Below are positions 27,179-36,430 of a stretch of 64,000 nucleotides of DNA, in pieces (within the stretch, counting starts at the first letter, position 1; each line of letters begins with the position of its first letter). The position numbers and the translations under genes were made by a program. Under the pieces are notes generated by a model. It was not told the DNA's origin, made no database searches, and worked only from the letters and a program-made list of their open reading frames with translations. This DNA is from Halobacteriovorax sp. (GTDB lineage Bacteria; Bdellovibrionota; Bacteriovoracia; Bacteriovoracales; Bacteriovoracaceae), in contig PBIO01000020.1 in NCBI GenBank assembly GCA_002720865.1, positions 1 to 64,000 on the forward strand, written 5' to 3'.

Positions 27179-28453
27179 ATGAAAACTTACCTCATAAAAA
27201 AATTATTACAAAAAGACGGCTGGAAAAATGAGCTCTATATTACTGTCGATGAAAATAATTTGATCACTGAGCTTTCTAATGAAAAACCAGAGGGAGAATT
27301 CTTTCCAATGGATGGCTATCTCATCCCTGGGTTTAAAAACGCTCACTCCCACGCCTTTCAATATGCCATGGGTGGACTAAATGAATCGATCCCAGAGTCG
27401 GCAGAAGGAGATGATTTTTGGTCTTGGCGAGAGAATATGTACTCCCTGGCCCTATCTATTTCTCCAGACGAATTACAGGAAATCGCTACGAACCTTTATA
27501 TGGAAATGAGAAGACATGGCTATACCCATGTAGCAGAGTTTCATTATCTTCATCACGATACAGAAGGCCTCCCCTATAAAAACCCTGCTGAAATGAGTGA
27601 GCGGCTCATGGTAGCTGCGAACCAGGCAGGCCTAGCCCTGACTCTAGTTCCTATCTTTTATCAAATGGGAGGATTTAACCTAGAACCAAATGAAAGACAG
27701 CGCCGGTTTATTAGCAAAGATGTTGATAGTTATTTAGAACTATATGAAGAAATTAAAAAATCAGCGGAGAAATTTAATAATGTTATCGTTGGAGCAGGAG
27801 TTCACTCACTCCGTGCTGTTAAAAATGAAGATATAATTAAACTCTTTAAAAAACTTCCGAGTGGTATTCCAAAACATATTCATATCAGTGAACAGATAAT
27901 GGAGGTTAGGGACTGCGTTTCACATCTTGGGAAAAGGCCTGTTGAATGGCTCTGTGAGAACGTGAAACTAAATGAAGAATTCCATTTGGTGCACTCTACT
28001 CATATAAATGACGAAGAGCTCAAAATGATTATTGATGCTAAGGCGAATGTCGTTCTTTGTCCTAGTACTGAAGCAAATTTAGGTGACGGGCTTTTCCCTC
28101 TAAAGGATTTTCATCTCGCCGGTGGTAATTATTCAATTGGAACAGATTCACATATAGGACTCTCCCCCATGGAAGAACTCAGATGGATGGAATACGGGGT
28201 TAGGCTTATCGAAAAGAAAAGAAACCCTCTATGCAAACCGGGCGAAAATAGCGCAGATCTCATCTTCCACAAAACCCAAGAAGCCGGACTTATGGCCATG
28301 GGGCGGTCTGCGAATGATTATTTTGAAGTTGGTAATAACTTCGGTGGCCTTCTAATCCAGACGGATAACCCTCTTTTTAAGGATAAGCCTGAAGAAGCTA
28401 TATTAAGTACCTTAATTTACAGCGCCGGGCCTGAACACTTAAAGTATCGCTAG
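27179..28453 (+). CDS. hutF: formimidoylglutamate deiminase
   Basis: Amidohydrolase that converts formiminoglutamate to N-formylglutamate and ammonia. Motifs: LIPGFKNAHSHAFQYAMGG (HxH and the HutF-specific HAFQ pattern), GAGVHSLRAVK, PKHIHISEQIMEV, LVHSTHINDEEL, CPSTEANLGDGLFP and SIGTDSHIGLSPMEELRW, the last carrying the catalytic Asp. Length 424 is slightly below the usual 450. Starts immediately after the hutG stop. Confidence 0.92.
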   Translation: MKTYLIKKLLQKDGWKNELYITVDENNLITELSNEKPEGEFFPMDGYLIPGFKNAHSHAFQYAMGGLNESIPESAEGDDFWSWRENMYSLALSISPDELQEIATNLYMEMRRHGYTHVAEFHYLHHDTEGLPYKNPAEMSERLMVAANQAGLALTLVPIFYQMGGFNLEPNERQRRFISKDVDSYLELYEEIKKSAEKFNNVIVGAGVHSLRAVKNEDIIKLFKKLPSGIPKHIHISEQIMEVRDCVSHLGKRPVEWLCENVKLNEEFHLVHSTHINDEELKMIIDAKANVVLCPSTEANLGDGLFPLKDFHLAGGNYSIGTDSHIGLSPMEELRWMEYGVRLIEKKRNPLCKPGENSADLIFHKTQEAGLMAMGRSANDYFEVGNNFGGLLIQTDNPLFKDKPEEAILSTLIYSAGPEHLKYR

Positions 28454-28521
28454 AGCTACAAAAGTTTGACAAGTCAAACAAACTCCTCTATTTTCTTTCA
28501 AAAATAACCAAAGGAAGAAAA

Positions 28522-29001
28522 ATGAAAAGCTTAATCCTAACCCTATCACTTACTTTAATAGCAAGCTGTGCTTCAAAACCACTACATAAGAACCTAAAAC
28601 CTTATAGAGAAGTGGCCGAAAGACTTGTAAAAAATAATAAGGCCAATGCTAACTCAGAAGTCTTAAAAAAAGACGCCATTGAATTGGTTGAGCTAGCTAA
28701 ACCAATCTTAAAGGCCTACTCAAAAAAGAATCCAAAATGTGAAACACTTTTAAAGCATATCGTGGACAAGAGCTCTTATATGCAAAATATCTCTCTATCT
28801 GAAATTGAGGACAAGTTTCACGATGGAAACGGATTACCAAAAGCAGACGAAACTTGTTACGAGCCAAAAGAGCTTATTGTTCACCCTTCAACGGTCGTCA
28901 TTCTTTCAAAGCAAAAGCTAAACAGTGAGAGCCGCGAGCAGATCAATGACGAAATTGAAGAAGTTCTAGCTCACTTAGATATTTTTACCGAAGCTATGTA
29001 G
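28522..29001 (+). CDS. lipoprotein of unknown function
   Basis: Lipoprotein signal MKSLILTLSLTLIASC with a good ribosome-binding site (AAGGAAG). The mature 140 residues are charged and helical (KPYREVAERLVKNNKANA, REQINDEIEEVLAHLDIF) with two further Cys at KNPKCETLL and DETCYEP. No domain recognised. Its 3' end overlaps the convergent molybdoenzyme gene by 8 bases. Confidence 0.75.
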   Translation: MKSLILTLSLTLIASCASKPLHKNLKPYREVAERLVKNNKANANSEVLKKDAIELVELAKPILKAYSKKNPKCETLLKHIVDKSSYMQNISLSEIEDKFHDGNGLPKADETCYEPKELIVHPSTVVILSKQKLNSESREQINDEIEEVLAHLDIFTEAM

Positions 29002-31294
29002 ATTTCTCGATTGAGATAATAACTGACTTAGAAGTCGGGGTCATACTCTTGTTCGCGTAGGAATCTACGGGAATAAGAGGATTGGCCTCTGGAAAATAAG
29101 TGGCCACGCATTTTCTTGGAATATCGTAGGCCACAACAAAAAAGCGTTCTGCCCTTCTCTTTTTTCCATTAAATTCACTTTCTAAATCTACCTGAAGCCC
29201 CTGCTCAAGACCTTTTTCTTTCATATCTTCTTCATTCATTAGAACCACTCGTCTACCTAGTTTTATTCCTCGGTAACGATCTTCTAGACCGTATACTGTG
29301 GTATTAAACTGATCATGAGTTCTGGTGGTCATCATCATAAACTTTCCATCAGGAATTTTATTTTCAGGAAGAGGATGAACAATGAAGTTTGCTTTTTTAT
29401 TTTTTGTATTAAAAGTACGGCTATCCCTTGGGGGATTTGGCAAAGTGAAGCCCCCTGGCTCTCTAACTTTTTTATTATAGTTTTCAAAACCTGGAATAGT
29501 GGCCTCAATCATTCTTCTGATCTCATCATAATCCATTTTTAAATCATCCCATTTTACAAAATCATCAGGAAATAATTCTTTGGCCAATAAACAAACAATC
29601 TCAGGTTCACTTTTTAAAAAATTAGAGGCTGGTGATAGGTGACCAATGGATTTATGCACAATCCCCATGGAGTTCTCTACCGTCACGAACTGACCTAAGT
29701 CTCTTTCAGTTCTTCCAAGACAAGGAAGAATAATGGCCCGTTTACCCGTAACAAGATGAGAGCGATTAAGTTTTGTTGAAACTTGAACCGTAAGGCTAGT
29801 TTTTGAAAGGGCCTTCGCTGTGTATTCAGTATCCGGAGTAGCGCTTAAGAAGTTTCCACCCATGGCAAAAAAGACTTTCCCTTTACCCGCGTGCATAGCT
29901 TCGATGGCCTGTACAACATTAAAACCGTGGTCACGGGGGGCTTTCATTTTAAAATTTTCGTCTAGTTTTTTAAGAAAGGATTCAGGAGGTGCTTCCCAAA
30001 TTCCCATAGTGCGATCGCCTTGAACATTGGAGTGTCCGCGAACTGGACAAGCTCCGGCGCCTGGTTTTCCCATGGCGCCTTTAAGAAGTAATAAGTTTAA
30101 GACTTCTTGGATGTTTCCGACGGCGTTTTTGTGCTGGGTGAGCCCCATCGCCCAGCAGCCGATAACGGTCTTACTTTTCGCAATGATTGTAGCGGCCTTA
30201 AGGATTTCGCTCTTAGAGACTCCGGCTGATTCGACAATTGAATCCCAACTCTGTTTTTTAAGATCTTCGATGACTTCATGACTACCTTCCGTATATTTAG
30301 CAATAAATTCGTGGTCTAGTACTTTTCCTGGTGCTTTCTCTTCGGCTTCTAAGAGCCCTTTCATAAGCCCTTTTGTTACCGCAACATCGCCATTTATGCG
30401 AATTTGAAGCAGCTGGGTGGTTAGTTTTGTACCACCTCCTAGGAGTAAATGCACATCCTTGGGATGTATAAATCTATCAGTTCCCACCTCTTTTAGGGGG
30501 TTTATTGTAATAATTTTAGCCCCGCGCCTCGCTGCTGACTGAAGACTAGTCAACATTCGGGGATGATTTGTCCCAGGATTTTGTCCCCAGATGATAATAC
30601 AGTCAGCTTTATCGAAATCTTCAAGGGTTACAGTGCCTTTTCCAATACCTATGGACTCGCTCATGGCGACCCCGCTAGATTCATGGCACATATTCGAACA
30701 ATCGGGCAGATTATTAGTCCCAAATTTTCGAATCATAAGCTGATATAAAAAAGCCGCTTCATTAGAAGTTCGGCCGCTTGTATAAAAAATGGCCTTATTT
30801 GGATCGTCTAGGGCCTTAAGCTCTGCTGCTATCTCTTTAAAAGCCTGGTCCCAAGAGATCATTTCATAATTTGAACTACCCTCTTTTAAAATCATGGGAT
30901 GGGTAAGCCTACCCTGCTGACCAAGCCAGTAATCTGACTTTTTAGCCAGATCATTGACTGAGTATTTACTAAAAAAGCTGGAGGTGATCTTCGCCTTTGT
31001 GGCCTCTTCGGCGATGGCCTTTGCTCCATTTTCACAAAACTCTGCTACAGATCTGTTCTTCGGTTCAGGCCAAGCACAACCAGGACAATCAAAACCGTCC
31101 TGTTGATTTATTTTCATTAAGCTAGAAAGAGATCTTAAAGGTCCAACTTTTTTAAAAGTATGGGACATGCTTGATAAGACCGCAGGTATGCCTCCGGCCT
31201 TAGTGCTTTTTTCACCAACATCAATGTCGTCCGGCTTCTCTTCCGGGGTTTTCCATTTCATAGATACGAACTCTATCGCTGCCTGAGTAGACAT
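28994..31294 (-). CDS. FdhF/YdeP-family molybdopterin oxidoreductase
   Basis: Molybdenum enzyme of the formate-dehydrogenase-like YdeP group, 766 residues. The N-terminal FDCPGCAWPEP replaces the usual Fe4S4 Cys motif of FdhF with a short CxxC. Mo-bis-MGD binding regions include IFYTSGRTSNEAAFLYQLM, PDCSNMCHESSGVAM, IIWGQNPGTNHPRML, GKPGAGACPVRGHSNVQGD and the C-terminal MMTTRTHDQFNTTVYG. Reaction unknown; YdeP is linked to acid resistance in E. coli. Its start overlaps the fdhD end; an in-frame ATG at 31261 is an alternative. The fdhD neighbour, which sulfurates the cofactor, supports a real molybdoenzyme. Confidence 0.92.
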   Translation of the reverse strand: MSTQAAIEFVSMKWKTPEEKPDDIDVGEKSTKAGGIPAVLSSMSHTFKKVGPLRSLSSLMKINQQDGFDCPGCAWPEPKNRSVAEFCENGAKAIAEEATKAKITSSFFSKYSVNDLAKKSDYWLGQQGRLTHPMILKEGSSNYEMISWDQAFKEIAAELKALDDPNKAIFYTSGRTSNEAAFLYQLMIRKFGTNNLPDCSNMCHESSGVAMSESIGIGKGTVTLEDFDKADCIIIWGQNPGTNHPRMLTSLQSAARRGAKIITINPLKEVGTDRFIHPKDVHLLLGGGTKLTTQLLQIRINGDVAVTKGLMKGLLEAEEKAPGKVLDHEFIAKYTEGSHEVIEDLKKQSWDSIVESAGVSKSEILKAATIIAKSKTVIGCWAMGLTQHKNAVGNIQEVLNLLLLKGAMGKPGAGACPVRGHSNVQGDRTMGIWEAPPESFLKKLDENFKMKAPRDHGFNVVQAIEAMHAGKGKVFFAMGGNFLSATPDTEYTAKALSKTSLTVQVSTKLNRSHLVTGKRAIILPCLGRTERDLGQFVTVENSMGIVHKSIGHLSPASNFLKSEPEIVCLLAKELFPDDFVKWDDLKMDYDEIRRMIEATIPGFENYNKKVREPGGFTLPNPPRDSRTFNTKNKKANFIVHPLPENKIPDGKFMMMTTRTHDQFNTTVYGLEDRYRGIKLGRRVVLMNEEDMKEKGLEQGLQVDLESEFNGKKRRAERFFVVAYDIPRKCVATYFPEANPLIPVDSYANKSMTPTSKSVIISIEKST

Positions 31295-32105
31295 TCATTT
31301 TACCCGCGCGAAGAAATCCCACAAGGGTTATATTACAATTTTTTGCTAGCTCTATGGCCAAGCTGCTAGGCGCGCCTATGGCACCAATGACTGAGATACC
31401 GGCCATGGCCGCTTTTTGAATCAGTTCAAAACTTGCCCTTCCACTTAAAAGAAGAACTTTAGACTTTAGAGGAAGTTCTAACCTCTCTCTAAGGCAGGCC
31501 CCCACAAGTTTATCAAGAGCATTATGCCTTCCAACATCTTCTCTTACATGAGTCAGCTCACCGCTAATATCAAAAAGAGCGCAGCCATGCAGACCGCCGG
31601 TTTTTTCAAAGAGGCGCTGAGCTTCACGTAGAGTCTTTGGAAGCTTATAGAGAAACTCCTGCGAGATCTCTAAAGTGCTTTGAATATTATCAATATAAGG
31701 ATTCTGAGATTTTAGGGCCTCAATACTAGTTTTCCCGCAAACCCCACAAGATGAACTTGTGTAGAAGTGACGATCTAAAGTAGGCATATTTACTTTAACG
31801 CCTTTTTTTAAACTTACTTTTACAATATTACCTTTACCACCAGGACAATGAGCGACCTCCTCAATATCATCTAAAGAATAAATTATTCCTTCAGTAAACA
31901 AGAAGCCTAGGGACAAATCAAAATCTGCTCCGGGAGTTCGCATAGTAATAGAAATTGTTTTTTCTACGGGACTATAATGCATCCCTCTTTCTTTAAAATA
32001 GCGTAGACGGATCTCAAGGGGCTCTTCTACGGCCACTTGGTCAACCAAGCTGATCGGCTTTGAACCAGATAGTCTAAGAATGGATTGTTCGCTAGTCTCC
32101 GTCAT
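31221..32105 (-). CDS. fdhD: formate dehydrogenase accessory sulfurtransferase FdhD
   Basis: FdhD passes sulfur from a cysteine desulfurase to the molybdenum cofactor of formate-dehydrogenase-type enzymes. The catalytic CxxC is present in SSSCGVCGKTSIEAL (about residue 120). Other family signatures are LGFLFTEGII, LHGCALFD, REDVGRHNALDKLVG and LLLSGRASFELIQKAAMAGI. Length 294 is normal. The 3' end overlaps the downstream molybdoenzyme start by about 70 bases with the listed start, so the two are one operon. Confidence 0.94.
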   Translation of the reverse strand: MTETSEQSILRLSGSKPISLVDQVAVEEPLEIRLRYFKERGMHYSPVEKTISITMRTPGADFDLSLGFLFTEGIIYSLDDIEEVAHCPGGKGNIVKVSLKKGVKVNMPTLDRHFYTSSSCGVCGKTSIEALKSQNPYIDNIQSTLEISQEFLYKLPKTLREAQRLFEKTGGLHGCALFDISGELTHVREDVGRHNALDKLVGACLRERLELPLKSKVLLLSGRASFELIQKAAMAGISVIGAIGAPSSLAIELAKNCNITLVGFLRAGKMNVYSGSDRVRIYEMENPGREAGRH

Positions 32106-32133
32106 AGGGGAGAAATTTTACGCCGAATTAATT

Positions 32134-32152
32134 AAAGGTGCCAGTTACCTTT
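32134..32152. terminator. small hairpin after the 32176 gene, terminator or REP-like element
   Basis: AAAGGT (32134-32139) pairs with ACCTTT (32147-32152) around a 7-base loop. On the minus strand it follows the 32176-33228 gene and is followed by AATTAATT, not a clean T run. The core resembles small REP-type palindromes, so either role is possible. Confidence 0.35.
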
Positions 32153-32175
32153 TGGGACTCGGTGCGACATAGAGA

Positions 32176-33228
32176 TTACCAATAGCCGCGGTCTGTGCCC
32201 CATTTTGAGGGGTTTAGGTTTTTCTTTGAGAAATTTTTCATGACAAAAAATGAGCTGACCATCTGATCTTGGGTATAGACTCTTCCAAAGAAGCCCTTTT
32301 TACCTGGAATCTTTATTAAGTGAACAACCCTATTCTCGCTAAAACTTCCGGTTCCATTTTCACCTGTTGATAAAATTAATCCGCGGCATGGACCCTTTCC
32401 CGTGTTTGAATGTCCAACGGGATGAGTGGCATTATAAGTTGCCCCTAAAGTTAAACCAATATTACTCGATTTAGAAAAATTCAATCGAACCTTATTATTT
32501 TTACTATCTTTATGCTGACCTAGACTAATTTTTATATATCCCTGCTCTCCATCTCTGGTTCGAAAAATGCCTTCATGAGTGCCTTCATAGTTCTCCGTAA
32601 AACTTTTAGGAAAACCTTGAGTTTTTCCTGCAAAGACCCTTTCAGTCCAAAGTTCAGAGTGAATATCAAAAGGAAAAAGTGATTCTGGTCTTCTTCCAAA
32701 TCTTTTAAAAATATTATCTTCAAAATTTATAAACTTTCTTTTTTGTTCGTCAGTTTTAAGCTTCGGCTTTTTATTAAGCCCACCATAAGTTTGCTTACAA
32801 GTTCTAAGTTCAGACTCCAATTTTCTTCGGGCCTCATCGCTTCCGTCATTTAAATACACTTCTGGCTCTGTACTTTTGGGGAGCGAAGGGCATAAAGTCA
32901 TGACTTCTTGTAAGTACTTTTCATAAGACTTAGGATTTTGAACAAGTGCCTTCTCTTTTTCAGAAAGTTTAATTCCTAAATTTGCCATAAAAAGAAGAAT
33001 GACCTTTTCCATGATTTCATCACTTAATTCGAGCCTTTTAACTGGGTCCTTTTCCAAAAGGTATTTAGTGACTATTTTTTCCTTAATTTTTATCGCTTGT
33101 GAATCTTCTTGTGCCTTTGAAACTACAACCTCAATATTATTCACTTCTGCTGGTGTAAAGATTCTTGAGACTCCATAGCCGAGCCCAAAGAAAAACAAAC
33201 ATCCTATTATTATAATTTTCTTGTTCAC
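32176..33228 (-). CDS. membrane-anchored or exported protein of unknown function
   Basis: N-terminal hydrophobic segment IIIIGCLFFFGLGYGVSRIF, either a signal anchor or an uncleaved signal. Then a helical charged region (residues 30-170) and a C-terminal region richer in beta structure and glycine (THEGIFRTRDGEQGYIKISL, IGLTLGATYNATHP, GLILSTGENGTGSFSENRVV), ending RGYW. Three Cys lie in the middle. No family recognised. Its ATG overlaps the stop of the hemolysin III gene by ATGA. Confidence 0.7.
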   Translation of the reverse strand: MNKKIIIIGCLFFFGLGYGVSRIFTPAEVNNIEVVVSKAQEDSQAIKIKEKIVTKYLLEKDPVKRLELSDEIMEKVILLFMANLGIKLSEKEKALVQNPKSYEKYLQEVMTLCPSLPKSTEPEVYLNDGSDEARRKLESELRTCKQTYGGLNKKPKLKTDEQKRKFINFEDNIFKRFGRRPESLFPFDIHSELWTERVFAGKTQGFPKSFTENYEGTHEGIFRTRDGEQGYIKISLGQHKDSKNNKVRLNFSKSSNIGLTLGATYNATHPVGHSNTGKGPCRGLILSTGENGTGSFSENRVVHLIKIPGKKGFFGRVYTQDQMVSSFFVMKNFSKKNLNPSKWGTDRGYW

Positions 33229-34082
33229 AAAATTTTCGAGTGCTTAAGGTTAATCTCTAATGGTCTCATTTCCCTATGAAAATTTTCATTAACCCAGGAT
33301 TGAATAAGTCCATGCAACTCTTCTAAGCTATCAGCCCGTAAATCAATCAACTCATTTTCACCAATGGCCTGATAACCTCCTTGAGTTACAAATTCTTTAA
33401 TATGAACAACGAGAATTCTAGCTTTTGGTCTATGGGCATTTCTAAAAATAAAAAGCCAATGGGAACCGGCCCCTATCAAGACAAAGATATGAAAAATTTC
33501 GTGCGGGCCAATCACACCCGACCAAAGAATCGGCCATCTGGTAAACTCCATGACCGCACCTAGAGAATAGGCCACTCCCCCAATTCCTATAAGGCGGTAT
33601 TTTTTTTCAGGATAGTATTTTTTAAACATCCAAATTGAAATAACTCCAACCCAACCTAAGAATAAGAAAAAGCTTAGAACTAACCATTCAGGAATATTAT
33701 TAAAGAAAACCATCTCAAGAGTAAGACCTGTAATGGCCATAATCCAAACCGGAAGTAGAACACCCCAGCGCTTGACTCCTCTAAAAAGAATAATATGCAT
33801 GGGGGTAAACGTACCGGCAATTAGAATCCAAATGCCTGCGTGATCGAGATGGCGAAGAACATGGCGAGGCATAAGGCCTGGTTCTAGAAGATGGTAAACC
33901 CCACTCATAGAAAATAGAAAAACAAGACTAAATGAATAGATCCCAAGACCTACTTGCCTCTTCGTATTTCCCCTGCCTTTTATTCCAAGGTAGAAACCAC
34001 CAACAAGAAAGAAAACAGCTCCTAAGAGATGTGTAATACTACTAAATGGTTCGCTAAATCCGGGAATCGGAGTAATTTCCAT
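33225..34082 (-). CDS. hemolysin III / PAQR-family membrane protein
   Basis: Seven-helix inner-membrane protein of the HlyIII/YqfA group. Zinc-site motifs are present: SGVYHLLEPG with RHLDHAGIW, and GPHEIFHIFVLIGAGSHW near residue 200. A soluble extension of about 60 residues follows the last helix (RILVVHIKEFVTQGGYQAIG onward), which typical 210-residue members lack. TATAAT at 34090-34095 on this strand lies only 7 bases before the ATG and there is no ribosome-binding site, so translation may be leaderless. Activity of the family in bacteria is poorly defined. Confidence 0.88.
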   Translation of the reverse strand: MEITPIPGFSEPFSSITHLLGAVFFLVGGFYLGIKGRGNTKRQVGLGIYSFSLVFLFSMSGVYHLLEPGLMPRHVLRHLDHAGIWILIAGTFTPMHIILFRGVKRWGVLLPVWIMAITGLTLEMVFFNNIPEWLVLSFFLFLGWVGVISIWMFKKYYPEKKYRLIGIGGVAYSLGAVMEFTRWPILWSGVIGPHEIFHIFVLIGAGSHWLFIFRNAHRPKARILVVHIKEFVTQGGYQAIGENELIDLRADSLEELHGLIQSWVNENFHREMRPLEINLKHSKIL

Positions 34083-34102
34083 GGGGGGAATTATAGCCCC
34101 CT
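34083..34102 (-). promoter_or_regulatory. TATAAT -10 element inside a G6/C6 dyad
   Basis: On the minus strand GGGGGG, then CTATAATT, then CCCCCC, immediately before the hemolysin III ATG. The perfect -10 hexamer is flanked by six-base complementary arms. Initiation about seven bases later would coincide with the start codon. I see no good -35 hexamer at 16-18 bases. Confidence 0.45.
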
Positions 34103-34116
34103 ATGATTGGCTACGG

Positions 34117-35040
34117 CTATCTTTTGAGGTTAAAGAACTTGGACATCATTTCCGCGGCGCATACACCATGGTCAATTACCCATTGCCCACTAGAACCACA
34201 TCCAGAGGACATATCGATGGGATGCCCATGGCTCATGCCTTTAAGCATCACAACGTCAACCTTGCTCTGCCCTTTACTGTTTTTATAAGTCTTATGAACT
34301 ATTTTGTTATTATCTAAAACTAATTCCTCATTTGACGCTTTATGCAATCCACCCCACTGCTCTAATAACTCGTTGGCATTTTTTGGAGAGACAAAAGGGT
34401 CTGAAGTCCCTTGGAAGATTATCACTTTAGGATAGCTTCCTCTATGCTCAAAAGCCTTCTTTACTAAACTCGTCCACTGCTCAGGAGTTTTATTAACTGA
34501 ACGCATGCAAGTAAAGCCTGCGAACATACTACGGGCACATCCAAAAGGAACTCCAGCGACAAGTCCGCCCCCTGCAAATTTATCGGGATAAAGGGCCAGC
34601 ATAACCGCTGACATGGCACCGCCAGCAGAGAGTCCAGAGATAAAGACTCTTTTCTTAGAAGCAATCTTTTTTTCCTGAAGATGATTCACCATATTTATAA
34701 TTGAGGCTGCCTCCCCTTTTCCGCGAGTAATATCTCCTGGCTCAAACCAGTTAAAACATGACTGAATATTATTCGAGCTACTTTGTTCTGGTAAAAGAAG
34801 AACGGCCCCCGTTTTTTCTGCCATATGAGCAAATCCCGTCTCGTCATCGTACTGCTTCGCTGATTGAGCACAGCCGTGAAGTAAAACAACAAGGGGAGCT
34901 GATTTTTTTACGTTCTTTGGGGTATAAACAAACATTTTTAGAGAGCCAGGATTCTTTCCAAAGTTTTTTACCTCAGAAAGCTCTGCAAATGCATTTATTG
35001 AAAAAAGAAATCCCGCTAAAACTAAAACCAAATTATTCAT
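34117..35040 (-). CDS. secreted PHB-depolymerase-type esterase
   Basis: The ATG at 35040 lies seven bases after GGGAG and gives signal peptide MNNLVLVLAGFLFSINAFA. Alpha/beta hydrolase of the Esterase_PHB/LpqC family: oxyanion region PLVVLLHGCAQSAKQYDD, nucleophile elbow GLSAGGAMSAVM (about residue 140), Asp in IIFQGTSDPFVSP and His in MLKGMSHGHPID. SSGCGSSGQWVIDHGVCAAEMM near the end could be disulfide-linked. Probably degrades polyhydroxyalkanoate or feruloyl/acetyl esters outside the cytoplasm; the substrate cannot be read from sequence. Confidence 0.87.
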   Translation of the reverse strand: MNNLVLVLAGFLFSINAFAELSEVKNFGKNPGSLKMFVYTPKNVKKSAPLVVLLHGCAQSAKQYDDETGFAHMAEKTGAVLLLPEQSSSNNIQSCFNWFEPGDITRGKGEAASIINMVNHLQEKKIASKKRVFISGLSAGGAMSAVMLALYPDKFAGGGLVAGVPFGCARSMFAGFTCMRSVNKTPEQWTSLVKKAFEHRGSYPKVIIFQGTSDPFVSPKNANELLEQWGGLHKASNEELVLDNNKIVHKTYKNSKGQSKVDVVMLKGMSHGHPIDMSSGCGSSGQWVIDHGVCAAEMMSKFFNLKR

Positions 35041-35182
35041 TAAATATCTCCCGTAGATCTGTGCTTTTTTTAGCATTCACGTATCTAGTTTTCAAACGCT
35101 CACTCCTCTCAATGACGAACTTATGACCTATAATTACTTCATACATAGTAGTAATTCCCTTGATTTAGGGCATATTTCCCCT

Positions 35183-36139
35183 ATGAAAAAAACTTTTTCT
35201 CTTACTGGCCTCTTACTCTTTGCCACATTAGCTCAGGCTAAAGTTACGAACTCTTATAGCCTTTCAAAACTAATGAATAAGAGCGAAAACCTCAGTTCAC
35301 TAGAGCTGTTCTGGCTAGGCCAAAATGGACCCCTTAATAAGAATTACGGAGTTACTGGAAGTTATGGCCCCTTTGGAATACTCGGACCTTTCGGCGATGA
35401 ATGGTGGAATGCTACACCTTGGATAAATGGAACTAAGAGCTGGAAAGATTTCGCAAACAAAATAGGCGCAATTGGTGGTCCCTTAAGTGAATATGGCCCT
35501 CTTCTTATCACGACGGAATTTGGTCAGGCCCTTAGCTCCTACGACTTCGGTCCTAATAGCGGTGAAATTTTAGCAGCTGGAGGAGTTCTTCATAGCGTAG
35601 GTCCTTCAGGCCTAAACGGAGTTATGGGTGTTGGTGGACCTCTAGGACCCCACGGGATTCATGGTTATAAAAGAGATGAAATTGGAAAGTATAGAAACAA
35701 GAATAAGAAGATTGTTAAGAGCATCATGGTCAAAACAATAGATGGGAAAAAGCGCTTTCCACTTTATGAGCTTTATAAAGAAGGAATCGCTAAGGAACTA
35801 ACTGATTTAGATTCCTCCTTCGTGGCTCAGGATAAGTTAAGTAGCTCAAGTGATAAGCATCAATACAAAATTACTGCTAGCTCTAAACGATGGGTAAATA
35901 TAACTCTCGTTTCTGCCTACACTTTGGACAGTCTTTCTTTAAGGCTTTTAGACGAAAAAGGAAATATTATAGAAGTCTCTGATGATTCATATAGGTCTAA
36001 CTTCATAAGCTTTAAAACGAATAAAAAGACGGCCCTTAAGATTGAAGTCAGTTTAAAAAATAGTTTTCAGTTTTTAATGAAGCCCTATAGGTTATTTGTA
36101 ACAGAAGCCCCCGCAGGGGCCACTGAAGTTAAGCGATAG
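35183..36139 (+). CDS. secreted Gly-Pro-rich protein with PPC-like C-terminal domain
   Basis: MKKTFSLTGLLLFATLAQA is a clean signal peptide, so I start at 35183; an in-frame ATG at 35123 would place 20 non-signal residues ahead of it. Residues about 45-175 carry recurring GPxG units: YGPFGILGPFGDEWW, IGGPLSEYGP, FGPNSGEILAAGG, GPSGLNGVMGVGGPLGPHG. The last 100 residues (HQYKITASSKRWVNITLVS through YRLFVTEAP) look like the beta-sandwich PPC domain often appended to secreted proteases, but there is no protease. No ribosome-binding site is obvious. Function unknown. Confidence 0.75.
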   Translation: MKKTFSLTGLLLFATLAQAKVTNSYSLSKLMNKSENLSSLELFWLGQNGPLNKNYGVTGSYGPFGILGPFGDEWWNATPWINGTKSWKDFANKIGAIGGPLSEYGPLLITTEFGQALSSYDFGPNSGEILAAGGVLHSVGPSGLNGVMGVGGPLGPHGIHGYKRDEIGKYRNKNKKIVKSIMVKTIDGKKRFPLYELYKEGIAKELTDLDSSFVAQDKLSSSSDKHQYKITASSKRWVNITLVSAYTLDSLSLRLLDEKGNIIEVSDDSYRSNFISFKTNKKTALKIEVSLKNSFQFLMKPYRLFVTEAPAGATEVKR

Positions 36140-36202
36140 TCATTAGCGCTATATAAAAAATAAATAAACAAAATAAAATTGTATCTTTTCCGTCATTTTT
36201 CA

Positions 36203-36430
36203 TCAGATCCCTCCAAGCCTAGTCTTTTTAACCTGTACTAAAACACCAGGAGTAAAAAGCCTGTTAAAAAAATCCAAAGGCCCTGAACTAGTAAAAAAGC
36301 GTAAAGGCCTGAACTTAATTCTTGCTCCAAGAGTTCTTGGCGGAATAAAACTCCCATTCACCTTAGGAGCGTTGATCCAGGTTTTTGAAATTAAAACTGT
36401 GTGGCTGCTACTGTAATTTCTAGAGTTCAT
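36203..36430 (-). CDS. small coupled ORF B, unknown
   Basis: 75-residue ORF starting at 36430 in an ATGA overlap with the stop of ORF A, preceded by GGAGGATAGG. The product (MNSRNYSSSHTVLISKTWI, ARIKFRPLRFFTSSGPLDFF, VLVQVKKTRLGGI) is basic and shows no family. The strong ribosome-binding site, coupling and otherwise empty region support it as a real gene, but short length leaves doubt. Confidence 0.5.
   Translation of the reverse strand: MNSRNYSSSHTVLISKTWINAPKVNGSFIPPRTLGARIKFRPLRFFTSSGPLDFFNRLFTPGVLVQVKKTRLGGI

Noticed and set aside
34081-34317. Plus-strand open frames opposite the end of the esterase gene
   Set aside because: Antisense of a gene with a complete catalytic triad; no domain in the product.
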